DNA of 64,000 nucleotides from Ustilago trichophora (GCA_900323505.1 OOIN01000013.1:186001-250000), one strand, 5' to 3'. Counted from the stretch's first letter, positions 20,928 through 31,235 are shown. Program-made: numbers and translations. Notes: generated from the sequence alone by a model not told the origin.

Positions 20928-23282
20928 CTATTCCAGCCATACAGAGCGAAAGACGCCAAACTGATCTTTTTCAGATCTGATCTTGACACGATTCCGCTGT
21001 TCCACTTGACCAAGGGTGAGGAAGTGACATCTCTCTCTGATCCATTCTAGCGTTAAATTTTTGACCAGAGTTGATACTTGTCCATCTTGAGCTTGACAAC
21101 TTTGTAGCTCGGTCTGTGTGAGGGGGGAAAGGACCCAACGATCTACGGTTATCGGTTTGGATTTTCTGGGTTCGAGGTTGGAAGGTAGCCAACTGGATTT
21201 GTTGCTTTCGTTGTTGGAAGAATGTTCAGGACGTCCGATTCCAATTTTGATGCGGGAAAGTTTCGGTCCACTTTCCACCTCGGTATTTGCTCCTCTTTTC
21301 CGGTTGACCGAAGTGGAAGTGGAAGAAGCGGAAGTGGGAATGTCAAGACGAGATATAATGTCCCTTATTCCATTATGACCTCTTGCACTACCTGTATGTT
21401 TAAGTTTGACCGAATTAAAAGGTAGATCGAGTTCATCTTGGAGGATTAGTAGGTCGTTTTCGATTCGCCATTCTTGCGATTCACCTTGCTGACGAGGTAA
21501 AGTAGCAGTATTAGGGGAAGGGGTGGGATTGGTGAATGCGGGATGATGCGATTGGAGGAAAGATCTGACTCCAACACCGGAGAGATTCATCGCTTGCCAA
21601 GGCTTGTATAGTGCCACTTGAATCTGATACACTTCGTGTTGATCTGGTAAAGAGGAGGAAGAGAAGAATTGGGGTGAACAAGGGATCAGAAGCGTCATGG
21701 TTGCCGCCCAACCGCCGCTCTTTCCGATGTTGACTTTGGATAATCCCATCGGCATCTCTTCTGACCCGATAAGATGGTTGAGGATCACAGGCTGGTTCCA
21801 ATCGTCTCTGTGGTTCACATCGATACGTCCTGATGCGAGAGCTTCGATCCGATTCTCTTCCAACCCATCTCTGATCTGTCGTAACCGCATTCGCACCTCT
21901 CGATCCTGCTGTATGAGAGCCTGCAGTAAAGGTTCTAGTACAACCTGCCCTATCGAATGCCTGGTATTCGGATGCGTCGTTGCGTTTCCTACACCAACAA
22001 CCACCAGCGTATGTCCCTTCACCGGTACAATGGTCGGCATTCGATCCTTGGGTGCTTTGAACTCGAAATGTAGCTTCTCCACCGCTCGCTGTTGTCCTTT
22101 GCCATACTCTGCCACTAGACGAGGAAGTGATGAGGTGGAGGGGAAGGCGGAAAATGAGGGTCGATGTAAAAGTTCCGCCAGTCGGTGGTGAAATGCCAGT
22201 CCGTGTCTGTCTAGATAGCTCTGTCGATCTTGACTTGGCGCAGAAGAGGGGGGATTATCCGGAGAGAAAGAGGAGGAGGTGGTGGTGGTGGCGGGTGCAA
22301 TGGAACGCTCTCCAATGAGCGCCGCCGGATCTTCATGTTTTCTAACTTCGGCATTCAGGTTGATCCATTCTCGACGTGGGATATAAGGCGGGTTGCTGAG
22401 GATCAGATCAAACGGTCCTCCTGCCAGTTGAGCCAACTGATCCATATCGGAGTCGCTAAAGATGTCGGCTTGGACAATGTCTAGATTTGAAAAGCAATCG
22501 TCAGTCTTGAGCAAGCCGAGTTTTGTCGCATTCTCCCGTGCCAAATCTACCGCTAGCGACGACCTATCACAAGCCACAACTTTCCAATCTCCATCAGGCC
22601 CCAACTTGGCGCGAAGAGCGTTAGCAACGAGCAAGGCTATGCATCCAGACCCCGTGCAGAGGTCTACGATTCGGATCGATTGTCCTCGTTCCCTCGTGGG
22701 ATCCAATGATTTTACCAACCTGTCAACCACTTCGGTTGCCCAGTGCTCCGTCTCTGGTCTAGGCAGCAGGATAGGTGGGCGTACGGTAAGCTCCTGTGGA
22801 AGATTGCCAAAAGGGACACTCCCCAGTAGGTACGAAATCGGCACGTTGCACTTGGTCATCTGTGCGACCATCGAGATGAGTTTTCGGCGCGAAGCTCTGT
22901 TGAGCGCGGATGTCGCTGCTGAGGACTCGGATGTAGATGCCGATGCTTGGAGTGCACGTACGTGCTGTACAGTCCAGCGGATTTCGGATTTGGCCAGTTG
23001 GACAGCTTCCAGTCGCTCAGCTTTCTTTCGTGCGTTGTTGGAGATACCGACAAGGCGGTAGGTCTCTTGACGCCGACGAAGGGCGCGGATGAGGGGCTCG
23101 TCTGTGGTCCAGAATCTGCGTGCTCGAGAAGATGATGGAGATGATGTGGGGGAAGATACGTTCGATGATGACGATAGGGTGGATGCTGTTGCTGCAGAGT
23201 GTAAGGGCCTTGCAAAGCGGCGAAGAAGGATGAAGGGGCGGATGAAATTGCCTGCCGGCGCTCTTACATTGCTCGCCAACAT
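20928..23282 (-). CDS. Fused mitochondrial release-factor methyltransferase and peptidyl-tRNA hydrolase
   Basis: A single intact frame of 784 residues from the ATG at 23282. Residues 1-60 are Arg/Ser-rich and acid-poor, typical of a mitochondrial presequence. Residues about 60-415 are a HemK/PrmC (Mtq1) methyltransferase: SAM motif DLCTGSGCIALL at 207-218 and catalytic NPPY at 297-300, which methylates the GGQ glutamine of release factors. Residues about 424-784 are a bacterial-type peptidyl-tRNA hydrolase (Pth1): GVGN at 430-433, TRHSIG with His442, MNLSG with Asn566, DELDLP with Asp616 and SARGHNG with His636. All catalytic positions known from E. coli Pth (Asn10, His20, Asn68, Asp93, His113) have counterparts. 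Ser-rich inserts separate the conserved blocks. The two domains join with only about ten residues between them and no stop, so this looks like a true fusion. Confidence 0.92.
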   Translation of the reverse strand: MLASNVRAPAGNFIRPFILLRRFARPLHSAATASTLSSSSNVSSPTSSPSSSRARRFWTTDEPLIRALRRRQETYRLVGISNNARKKAERLEAVQLAKSEIRWTVQHVRALQASASTSESSAATSALNRASRRKLISMVAQMTKCNVPISYLLGSVPFGNLPQELTVRPPILLPRPETEHWATEVVDRLVKSLDPTRERGQSIRIVDLCTGSGCIALLVANALRAKLGPDGDWKVVACDRSSLAVDLARENATKLGLLKTDDCFSNLDIVQADIFSDSDMDQLAQLAGGPFDLILSNPPYIPRREWINLNAEVRKHEDPAALIGERSIAPATTTTSSSFSPDNPPSSAPSQDRQSYLDRHGLAFHHRLAELLHRPSFSAFPSTSSLPRLVAEYGKGQQRAVEKLHFEFKAPKDRMPTIVPVKGHTLVVVGVGNATTHPNTRHSIGQVVLEPLLQALIQQDREVRMRLRQIRDGLEENRIEALASGRIDVNHRDDWNQPVILNHLIGSEEMPMGLSKVNIGKSGGWAATMTLLIPCSPQFFSSSSLPDQHEVYQIQVALYKPWQAMNLSGVGVRSFLQSHHPAFTNPTPSPNTATLPRQQGESQEWRIENDLLILQDELDLPFNSVKLKHTGSARGHNGIRDIISRLDIPTSASSTSTSVNRKRGANTEVESGPKLSRIKIGIGRPEHSSNNESNKSSWLPSNLEPRKSKPITVDRWVLSPLTQTELQSCQAQDGQVSTLVKNLTLEWIRERCHFLTLGQVEQRNRVKIRSEKDQFGVFRSVWLE

Positions 23283-23823
23283 CTTTGCACTGATCACCCC
23301 TAGCACATGGCGTCAGATGTATGAGACGTATCGATGCGGCGTATAACACCAGACGTCAATGGACCATTGATAGAGAGGAAAAGAATCAGAAGCCTGACTG
23401 TGAAACAAGCCGAAAAAAAAAGGTGCAAAGTGGAGAAAAAGAAGCTGTGCTGCTCCGATTTCCGAGGTTTGTTTTGGGAGGCCACGCGGCGAGTGTGAGA
23501 TGATGGGGGAACGGGTATTTCGCCGCGTGGGGGTGGATTTAGTGAGGGTGAGCTGCCGGTGCATGGCCTTCCGATCTTCGGTTGCGAAAAGACTCTACTG
23601 GCCCGTGCAGGCTCACCACGACGGCTATACAGATCAGGTCAGACGGGCTCCACTCGCTCCGAGGGATGATTCACTCTTCGACTGAGCAGCAACAGAGGGG
23701 GAGCAGCTGCTTTGGCACCGCAGCGAGTATATAGACCCGCCATTCCTGTGTCGGTGCATCCTTTTCTTCCTCCTTCCATCAACGATCTCCCCTCTTCCCC
23801 TCATCCACAGGACCTCGCAAAAA
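23283..23823. promoter_or_regulatory. Divergent promoter region of the fusion gene and the aldo-keto reductase
   Basis: About 540 bases between divergent starts. No gene is seen. A GTATATA stretch near 23727 lies roughly 95 bases before the reductase ATG and could be a TATA-type element. The last 60 bases are pyrimidine-rich. Confidence 0.5.
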
Positions 23824-24985
23824 ATGGCTCCTACCGCTGCCAACCCCAAGGACTGCCCCGAGTATGATCCCAAGAACATGATCTTCCGCCGACTCGGCCC
23901 CTCGGGTCTTCGAGTTCCGCTCTTCTCGCTCGGCGGTTGGCTGACCTACGGTGGCACTGTCAACGGCGACGAGACCAGGGAAATCATCAAGCTCGCCTTT
24001 GAGAACGGTATAAATTTTTTTGACACGGCCGAGGTGTACTCTGCTGGACAGTGTGAGGTTGAGATGGGAAAGGCGATTCGTGACCTCAACCTTCGTCGAT
24101 CCGACCTTGTGCTCGTCTCCAAGATCTTCTTTGGCGTAGGATCCAAGGATCCGAATGGGCGCGGACTCAGCAGGAAGCATATCATCGAAGCGGCCAATGC
24201 TAGTCTGGAGCGCTCCGGATTGTCGTACTGGGATGTGCTGATGGCTCACCGACCCGACCCTACGGTGCCGATGGAGGAGATTGTTCGCGGATTCAACCGG
24301 CTGATCGAGAGCGACAAGTGTTTCTACTGGGGTACATCCGAGTGGTCGGCTCAGCAGATCGAGGAGGCGCATGCGATCGCCAACCGACTCAACCTGATCG
24401 CACCCATCGCTGATCAATGCCAGTACAACATGTTCCACCGTGAACGTCCCGAAAAGGAGTACGAGCCTCTGTACAAGTCGCACAACTACGGCACCACCAT
24501 CTGGTCACCTCTCGCCTCGGGCTTGCTCACGGGCAAATACAACGACGGTGTTCCGTCGGGCTCTCGGTTTGACACCAACAAGAGCTTCTTTGACAACACG
24601 GTCAAGGAGCTACAGACGCCCGAGGGTAAAGCCAAGATCGAAAAGGTCAAGAAGCTCACCGAGATTGCTGATGGTCTGGGTGCCAAGGTGACCAACCTTG
24701 CACTTGCTTGGTGTGCAAAGAACCCCGTGAGTGCCACTTTTTCGGCTTTTTGCTTGGTGCTGCGAAAGTGTAATATGTCTTGCTGATGACCAGTTATGTT
24801 TTGGGTTTTTTTTTTGCGATTGACAGAACGTCTCCACCGTCATCCTTGGCGCTTCCAAGCCGGAACAGATCATCGAGAACCTCAAGTCGCTCGACCTGAT
24901 TGAGAAGCTCACTCCCGAGATCATGTCGCAGATCGACGAGGTGCTGGGTAACAAACCTGCGCTACCTCCTCTTTACGGAAGGTAA
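23824..24985 (+). CDS. Aldo-keto reductase, voltage-gated K+ channel beta-subunit type
   Basis: Two exons, 23824-24726 and 24827-24985, joined across a 100-nt intron with GTGAGT and TTGACAG ends. The intron interrupts between KNP and NVSTVILGASKPEQIIENL, a conserved block of the family. The product is 353 residues. It is an NADPH-dependent aldo-keto reductase of the AKR6/Kv-beta group: FRRLGPSGLRVPLFSLGGW at the start, catalytic tetrad Asp and Tyr in FFDTAEVY, Lys in LVSKIFFG and His in LMAHRPDP, and the cofactor segment WSPLASGLLTGKY. Fungal members are cytosolic enzymes of unknown natural substrate, and no channel partner is encoded nearby. The strong codon bias and well-formed leader suggest high expression. 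Confidence 0.93.
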
Positions 24986-26001
24986 ATATGTCCGCAGCGT
25001 CTAGCGATTTAGTCGCCGTTGGAATCGAAGGAGAGAAAAAGAAAAACTCAAGAGTGGTAGTGCTGTGTAATGAAAAGCTGTTTGGACGAGTTTTGTTTAC
25101 CAAGACCCGCTTGCCTTTTGCCCAAATCCAACGAGCAGGGGTCGTACGTCGTTTGCGCCCAATCGCGCTTCTGTTAGGAGCAAGTTGTGAGGTGATGTGA
25201 GCTGCTTCTCGACTGAAACTGGGAGATTGCTGCTTTCGTTGCTGTAAAAGCTGTGTTGGGAGAAAAAAAAGGCTCACTCTCTGAAACAGTGGACTGTGAG
25301 GATGTTTTATCTTGCCCAACTGGTTGCCCGTGACCTTTTCATTCTCCACTTGTTTGTGCCTGCTTATACCTCTGACCTTGCTTCTTTCTGAATGATGATT
25401 CCAGCATAAGATCTGTGTCGATAGGAGAACCAAACATGTTGAATGACAACTGAGTTCCGATGTGAGAGCAAGTGACGACGATCTTGGTTGAATCTGTGAA
25501 GCTAGTGTACCGCTAAAGAAAAGGCACGGAACTTTAAATTTAATTTGATTTTGCAGGATGACCGGAGAGTGACAGGGTTGGACATGCACACACGCACGCA
25601 CGCACAGATGCCAAAATTTCATCTCCGAGTGTACTGTACTGTACAGTATGTGTAAATGCATGAAATATAGCGAGGATGCAGGCGCTTATCTCTCTCTTCT
25701 TGTTCCCGCCCACGAACCCCGCGCCGCACCGAAATTCGATTTTGGACAGAGAAAAAAGACACCCCCCTGTCACAACTCACACTCGGCTGTTGTGTGTTGG
25801 AGAGGCTGCTTAATTCGTTCCGTCGTCGATCCGCTTTTGAAGTTTGCTCTTTCTCCTCACTCACATCAGTTTCTGTTCTGAGATCGACACCATCAAGTGA
25901 TCTCTTCGGGTCGTTCAGCATGCTCCAATCCTTCTACTAGATTCCTTCACATCACATCATCCACCTACCATCGGATTCCAGAAAGAATTCGTCCTCCTAC
26001 C
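24986..26001. other. Intergenic region with TGTAC repeats, no gene seen
   Basis: About 1 kb between two plus-strand genes. The ORFs here look like chance. It contains a TGTACTGTACTGTACAG stretch near 25630-25648, one of several such clusters in the window, and short A-runs. The right part should hold the promoter and leader of the His-tract gene. The frame of that gene is open back to about 25897 but without a better ATG. Confidence 0.5.
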
Positions 26002-26099
26002 ATGTTTCAAAACGACGCAACCAGCCATGCGCTTCAATCTCCTTCGCTCGTCTTGGTGGCTCCCATGCCACGTAGACCAATCCCACTCGTAGCTCGTCG

Positions 26100-26138
<39 letters not shown>

Positions 26139-27378
26139 CCATCACCATCACTCTTCTTCCTCCTCCTCTTCCTCTGCGAGCTCCCATTCTCGCTCACGCT
26201 CTTCCCGCACCGTCTCGAGCTCTGGCTCGGCCTCTGCTGGAACCAACGCATCTACACAGTCTCCTGATGCACCCAAAGAGTCGTCGGCTCACAGGGTTGC
26301 TTCTCCTCCAGCAAATGTTATAAGGCTCGTCGGACATCCCTATTCTCGCCCAAAGACTCCGAGCAATGCTAGTGCGCTGTCGACTTCCGCGTCGCCTGGC
26401 TGGACGCTTGGGTTGGGTATCTCGCCCTTGTCTTCTGGCAATGCATCTCGTGAGGGTGTCGCTTCCCCTCGCCCTCCTTCTCGACTCTCATCGTCGAGAG
26501 AGGGTGCTTTACTTTCTGCCGTCGAGATGTCTGCGCGAGATGGGCACATTGCCACCTCCGCCCACGAGCCAATGCTAGCATCGCCGATCGCTTCTCCTCC
26601 AGCCAAGGTTGCCGCCCCCCTGGGTGACGTCGAGCGCACTCCAACCAAAGCAAATGGTCGCGTTCAGTCTCACGTCAAGCCTGCTCTTTCTTCGGAAACC
26701 GACCATCAAGATCTCACCCTCTCACCTACCTCGCCCATTCAACAGCGCATCACTGCCGCCGCTTCAGCCTCGGCTCAACTCCCTCTCTCCTTCTCTTCTC
26801 CTACCATTCCTCCACCCAACCATGTCAGCAGCAGCCCCAAGCAACACCGTAACGATACCACAGCCACTTCGTCCATGACCCCGTCGCCCTGTCTCTCTCA
26901 GAGCCAATCGCGCAGCCCCACTGCTAGCCCCTCTCCCTGCCCCTCGCCTTCCTTCACCGCCACCCTGGTCGAAACATCCGAATCAATTCCCAAACAGCAT
27001 CTCGATCATCCTCGCAAGATCGAAACCCCGCTTCCACCACTCCCCTCCTCCCCCATTCCACGCAAAATGACCCGTAACCCGTTTCAACGCTATCTCGGCA
27101 TCGACGCCGTTGCTCCTCGTCCCGGCGCTGGTGCTGGTGGCACGCTTCACGCCAGACTCGCAATGGCCGCTGCCATGACAATGCACAACGGCGACAGAAA
27201 GGCTTCTTTGACTGTCGTCGATCTCTTGGAGGGCAGCATCGTGGACGAAAAAGACAAGGTCGAGGAGGAGGTGGCTGACCTCGAGATGGGGTCTCCGTCT
27301 TTGCTGCACAAGCCTGCCTCCGCACTGGTCAGCGTCGACCCCATGGGTGATGGTAGTGGGATGGATCTCGATGAGTGA
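26002..27378 (+). CDS. His-tract, Ser/Pro-rich protein of unknown function
   Basis: A 458-residue open frame from the ATG at 26002, which sits in a good context (CTACCATGT). After about 33 residues comes a run of 17 His, followed by a Ser run and an Arg/Ser stretch (SHSRSRSSRTVSSS). The middle is Ser/Pro/Ala-rich and disordered. The C-terminal 110 residues are better ordered in appearance: TRNPFQRYLGIDAV, LHARLAMAAAMTMHNGDRK, SLTVVDLLEGSI and an acidic tail ending GMDLDE. I recognise no domain. Poly-His runs occur in nuclear-speckle and metal-binding proteins, but nothing here decides between those. Confidence 0.75.
26101..26151 (+). repeat. CAT/CAC trinucleotide tract coding for 17 His
   Basis: Mostly uninterrupted CAT codons with CAC interruptions toward the 3' end. 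Coding microsatellite inside the His-tract gene and likely length-polymorphic. Confidence 0.95.
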
Positions 27379-27831
27379 TTTTTTTTTTTTGAGTTCTTCT
27401 TCTCGCAACTTTATCTTCTGGTTTTACATATTGTCCATTCTCGATCTCTCGTCGTGTTGTCCTGTTCATGGTTTCCACTCACATTTTCCGCACTTTCGCA
27501 TCGTTAAGGGGGGTTTTCTTTTTCTTTTGTCCTCTTGTCCATTTCATGCACTGTCTTTGTAGCCTTTTGCACTCGGTTCTCTGCTCTTTCTTGTCACCTT
27601 GTTGTTGTTTTCTTGCTTTTTGTGGATGGGTTTTCTTTCAGATCTGATTCATCTTGGCTTTGATTGTTTGTTCTTGCATCCTGCTCTTGTTTCTACCTCA
27701 ATGTCGTTATGGCCATCAGCAATGTCACTGTTTCGAATCGTTCTCACATCGATCCCAATGTACCACGGAGTGTATTTACGGTGACCTGGAAAAGCCTTTA
27801 ATATACGAATCTAGATCTAACCCGACTGTCT
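27379..27831. other. Convergent intergenic region, no gene seen
   Basis: About 450 bases between the stop codons of two convergent genes. It starts with a T10 run immediately after the stop of the His-tract gene and remains T-rich on the plus strand, as expected for a 3' UTR. Confidence 0.5.
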
Positions 27832-28773
27832 TTAGAGATTCCTGAGATTCTTTGCGGCCCATTCAAAAGCGACGAAAGTGGCCGCGTTTGCAAAAGGACT
27901 TCTTACCAACGTAGGCAACAATCCTCTAAAGAATCCTCTAACACCATCTGCCTTGAACGTCTGACGGATGCAATCCAAAACACCCTTGTATCTCCTCTCC
28001 TTGGCATTGAGCGCGTCGGTTTGAAGCTTGCTCTTGATGATATCGGCAGGATAGGCGGTCAACCAGAGACCATAACCTGCCATGGCTCCTGCGAACATTG
28101 CATAAGTTCCTGGTAGTTCGTCCCGGGTGATCTTGTCTCTAGACAACTTGTACTGTACCAGGGCTTCGTAGGTTAGAAAGTACATTCCCATACCGTGAAA
28201 TTCTCGCGCAAAAGTTGCACTCTGTCCTCGATACAACCCGTTCAACAGTCCACTTTGAGATGTAATCTGTCGAATACAGTCGATGGGTCCTTTGTACAGT
28301 GGAGGCGTGGGTTGGGTTTGAAGACGAATACGAATATGTTCCACTGGTCCTGCAACAAAGCTGTTGGCCAATCCTGCGATACCTCCTGCCAGATAGAATT
28401 GCGGGTAGCTAAGATCTCCCGTTGGAGCACCGGATTTGAGGTTGTACTGCGAGAATTGTCGTTTGAGCGCCTCGACTACGCCGAATTGGATACTGACACA
28501 TGCACCGACTCCCAACAGCGGGGTGAGGGTGCCCTTGTAGAATGCCAGGGGGCCTTCGTTACGTACGATACGTGTGGCACAGTCGAGCATGCCTGTGTAG
28601 GTTCCGGGAGGCGAAGTTTGCAGTCGAACTTTGAGGATGTCGAGAGGTTGACCTACAAGCACTTGAGCAATGCCTCCAAAGGTTCCGGCGAGGATGTCTT
28701 TGTGTCCTTGAGATAGAAGTGGATCGCGCTTGGTAAGCAGCGGATCCTTGGGAAGGCTGTTGAGTTCCGCCAT
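27832..28773 (-). CDS. Mitochondrial carrier, YMC1/YMC2 type
   Basis: A 313-residue protein with three repeats of the mitochondrial carrier (SLC25) fold. Each repeat carries a Px[DE]xx[KR]-type signature: GQPLDILKVRLQ, AGPVEHIRIRLQ and AYPADIIKSKLQ. The opening block DILAGTFGGIAQVLVGQP and the segment FYKGTLTPLLGVGACVSIQF closely resemble yeast Ymc1/Ymc2, inner-membrane carriers linked to amino-acid and oleate metabolism. The second signature has Glu-His in place of the commoner Asp/Glu-x-x-Lys, as some subfamilies do. Single exon, intact, and the ATG at 28773 gives the usual family length. Transported substrate cannot be told from sequence. Confidence 0.9.
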   Translation of the reverse strand: MAELNSLPKDPLLTKRDPLLSQGHKDILAGTFGGIAQVLVGQPLDILKVRLQTSPPGTYTGMLDCATRIVRNEGPLAFYKGTLTPLLGVGACVSIQFGVVEALKRQFSQYNLKSGAPTGDLSYPQFYLAGGIAGLANSFVAGPVEHIRIRLQTQPTPPLYKGPIDCIRQITSQSGLLNGLYRGQSATFAREFHGMGMYFLTYEALVQYKLSRDKITRDELPGTYAMFAGAMAGYGLWLTAYPADIIKSKLQTDALNAKERRYKGVLDCIRQTFKADGVRGFFRGLLPTLVRSPFANAATFVAFEWAAKNLRNL

Positions 28774-29370
28774 CCTGACTATTCTCTACACCGAGGATGT
28801 GGCTGAGGGTGGTGTTGGTGAAGAGGAGAACAGGGTCCACAGGAGGAGGGAGAGATAAGACAAACAGAGAGAGATCTTCTGAAAATCACAACTGACTCGT
28901 GCTTTTTTGTTCTTTTTGTTTTTTCGCCGTTCTGTTGCCCGACTCACGTTTCCTTCCGGACGATAGGAATTTTTTAAAGACTCTGAGAGAAATTTGGCCG
29001 CTTTACTCCACATCCCCTTCTTCTTCGTGTCTCCTCTTGACCAAAAATTGCTTTCCGTTCAACCACACCCTCCTCACTCATCCTCCTTGACACCTTTCAT
29101 CATCGACATCGATAGGAACAACATCAACAGCAATCGAATCCTCGAAGCTCGGGAAACGATACAAACAGCTTGACTCGACCATCGTCTCTGACGCAAGCAC
29201 GCTCACGCTCGAGTGTTCCCAACAAGCCCGTCATTCCAACCATCGTCGAAACCTTTCTTGTCAGCCTCGACCCCTCTCATCAAAAGCAACTCAAGAAACC
29301 AGAACCTCTCGCCTTTCCTCAGAGCACCATAAGCTGGATTCCCAACTCAGCGTAGTTCCTTCCTGCCAAA
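28774..29370. promoter_or_regulatory. Divergent promoter region of the carrier and RRP40
   Basis: About 600 bases between divergent starts, with no gene. The right half is C/A-rich, typical of a fungal leader. No specific element was recognised. Confidence 0.5.
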
Positions 29371-30472
29371 ATGACGGTCGTTCTTCCAGGAGACGTCCTC
29401 CCACTCCCTTCTTCCAGTTCAAATATCAAACTTGGGCCCGGTCTATTGCCTTCCCCCCACACGACGACATCATTGACGGCGATCAGGACAGGTGCACTCG
29501 GTCAGATCGATCCCTCTTCTTCTAGCACCCCGATAGCCAAGAAGAAACATGCAGAGGCGGTGGCCTGGATTGAGACCAATGCGAATCGTGTACGTACACC
29601 CTTCACTCCCTCCTTACCGTTCTATCCACCATGGCCATACCTCTCTTCCTTGTCACCATTGGACATGTTCCCACGTTGCTCGTCACTCTCTTGCTAACCC
29701 ACATTCCGTCCCTACCCTCCTCCAACCACTTTGCATACAACAGTACATCCCATCTCCATCCGACCCAGTAATCGCCCAAATCACCAATCGAGGAGCCGAA
29801 TCCTACACCGTGACCCTCTTCTCTTCGCACAGCGCCACCCTCCCTGCCCTTAGCTTTGAAGGAGCCACAAAACGACACAAGCCCAACTTGCGAATTGGAT
29901 CTTTGGTCTATGCCAAGATCGTCACTGCCGACCGATTCACCGAACCCGAATTGACCTGTGTCAACCCCGTTACAGGGAAATGCGATGGTTTTGGCGACTT
30001 GAAAACCACCGATGAGAGAGGAGAGAAGAATGGTACCGCTATGGTGGTTAGGGTATCCATTGGGTTGGCGAGAAGGTACGTTTTCTCTCACATAAAATCT
30101 CATAACGGAGAGAAAGAATGTATGCTGACAGGAATCCTTTCTTTACATTACGATATGTGGTATGCGTATATCAGTCTGCTCCGCCCAACGCACCAACTCC
30201 TCAAACTAGTAGCGAATCACTTCCCATTCGAAGCAGCAGTAGGAGCAAACGGTCTCGTCTGGATCAGAGCCAACCAAGTCAAACACGTCATTGCCGTATC
30301 CAAGGTGCTACAAGCAGCCGATCTCCACCCCACCGCCCACGACTCTACGATCCAGCACGAAGAAGAAGTAGATGAGCAAGAAGCGGACGTGGATGCAGAG
30401 TTTATCCTCAAGAATAGAGCCTCTGGATTGGACGCCAAACGGGTCCGGGCTATTGTTGAGGAGTTTGTGTAA
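29371..30472 (+). CDS. RRP40: Exosome cap subunit RRP40 (EXOSC3), three exons
   Basis: Exons 29371-29589, 29744-30075 and 30175-30472 give 282 residues with no frame break. Rrp40 is one of the three S1/KH cap proteins of the RNA exosome, which processes and degrades RNA in nucleus and cytoplasm. Seen: an N-terminal VLPGDVLPLP and GPGLLPSP block; the S1 start YIPSPSDPVIAQITNRG spanning junction 1; the family signature SFEGATKRHKPNLRIGSLVY; PELTCVNPVTGK; and the KH-type FEAAVGANGLVWIRA. Intron 1 (154 nt) has GTACGT and CAACAG. Intron 2 (99 nt) has GTACGT and ATATCAG. I chose its acceptor at 30174 because it yields LARSLLRPTHQLLK, as in the family. An AG at 30130-30131 is an alternative acceptor but breaks the homology. 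Confidence 0.9.
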
Positions 30473-30718
30473 GAAGATGCTCGTAATGGATCCTCTTTTT
30501 TTGTGACTCTCTTGTGGTCTGTTTGTGTTGCGAATAGTAGTTAAGGGCGGGCTGTGTGCTGTCGTGTGTGGTGGAAAGGTGCCTCTCGAGGTGGTGTTGG
30601 ACGAAGTGGCAGATTGAGACAGCGATTCACATGAGTCGAGCCATTATGAGGCATACATGACAAGCAACAAACAAAAAGAACGTATGATTCGAACAACCAC
30701 TATGACCCCACCTTGGTT

Positions 30719-31235
30719 TTACAAAAAGAGTCTCATCAGTTCGAAGAACACTGCCACCAGATCAAAATCAACTCGAAAGCAAAGTCAGTAAAACCCTCGT
30801 TGCCATTCTTTCCCTTTTCAAGTATAGTTTGCAACTTACCTCCACCGATAACGACAAAACAGATCAATCCGAGGGCCACTTTACTTGCGCCACTAGTGTT
30901 GCTGGCTGCAGAAGACAGCCGATCCCTCTTTGCGGGTTTGACGATGTTTCTCCCCTTCCGATTTTCTTTCCCTGCAGCGGTATCTTGAGTAGTGGTGGAA
31001 GAAGCGTCTTTAGAGTTGCGAATCCGTGGCTTTCCAGCATTCTCCCGTGCAGCAGACGCAAACGCCGCATTCTTCGCCTTGATATCCTTATACGTCGGCT
31101 AGAGTTCCATGCCCAACGTGACACAAAACGTCGCACAAAGCCAGAATAGCGAAACGATGCGACGAATACCAAAGTTGTACCAAACATGTCAGCAAAACAG
31201 CACCATGATTTCAAAGGACACAAAAATCTTACCAT
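30719..31235 (-). CDS. YSY6: RAMP4/SERP1 (YSY6) ER stress-associated protein, three exons
   Basis: A short spliced gene. Exon 1 contributes only the ATG (31233-31235). Exon 2 is 30840-31098 and exon 3 is 30719-30750. The joined frame is exactly 98 codons, giving 97 residues: it starts MPTYKDIKAKNAAF, has a long polar middle with GKENRKGRNIVKP, and ends in a single membrane helix, ALGLICFVVIGG, followed by VFFELMRLFL. That layout (N-terminal cytosolic KN-rich segment and C-terminal tail anchor) matches RAMP4/SERP1, which binds the Sec61 translocon and protects nascent membrane proteins during ER stress. Splice ends are GTAAGA..CTCTAG and GTAAGT..GGCAG. The middle is longer than in yeast Ysy6. 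It converges with RRP40. Confidence 0.8.
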
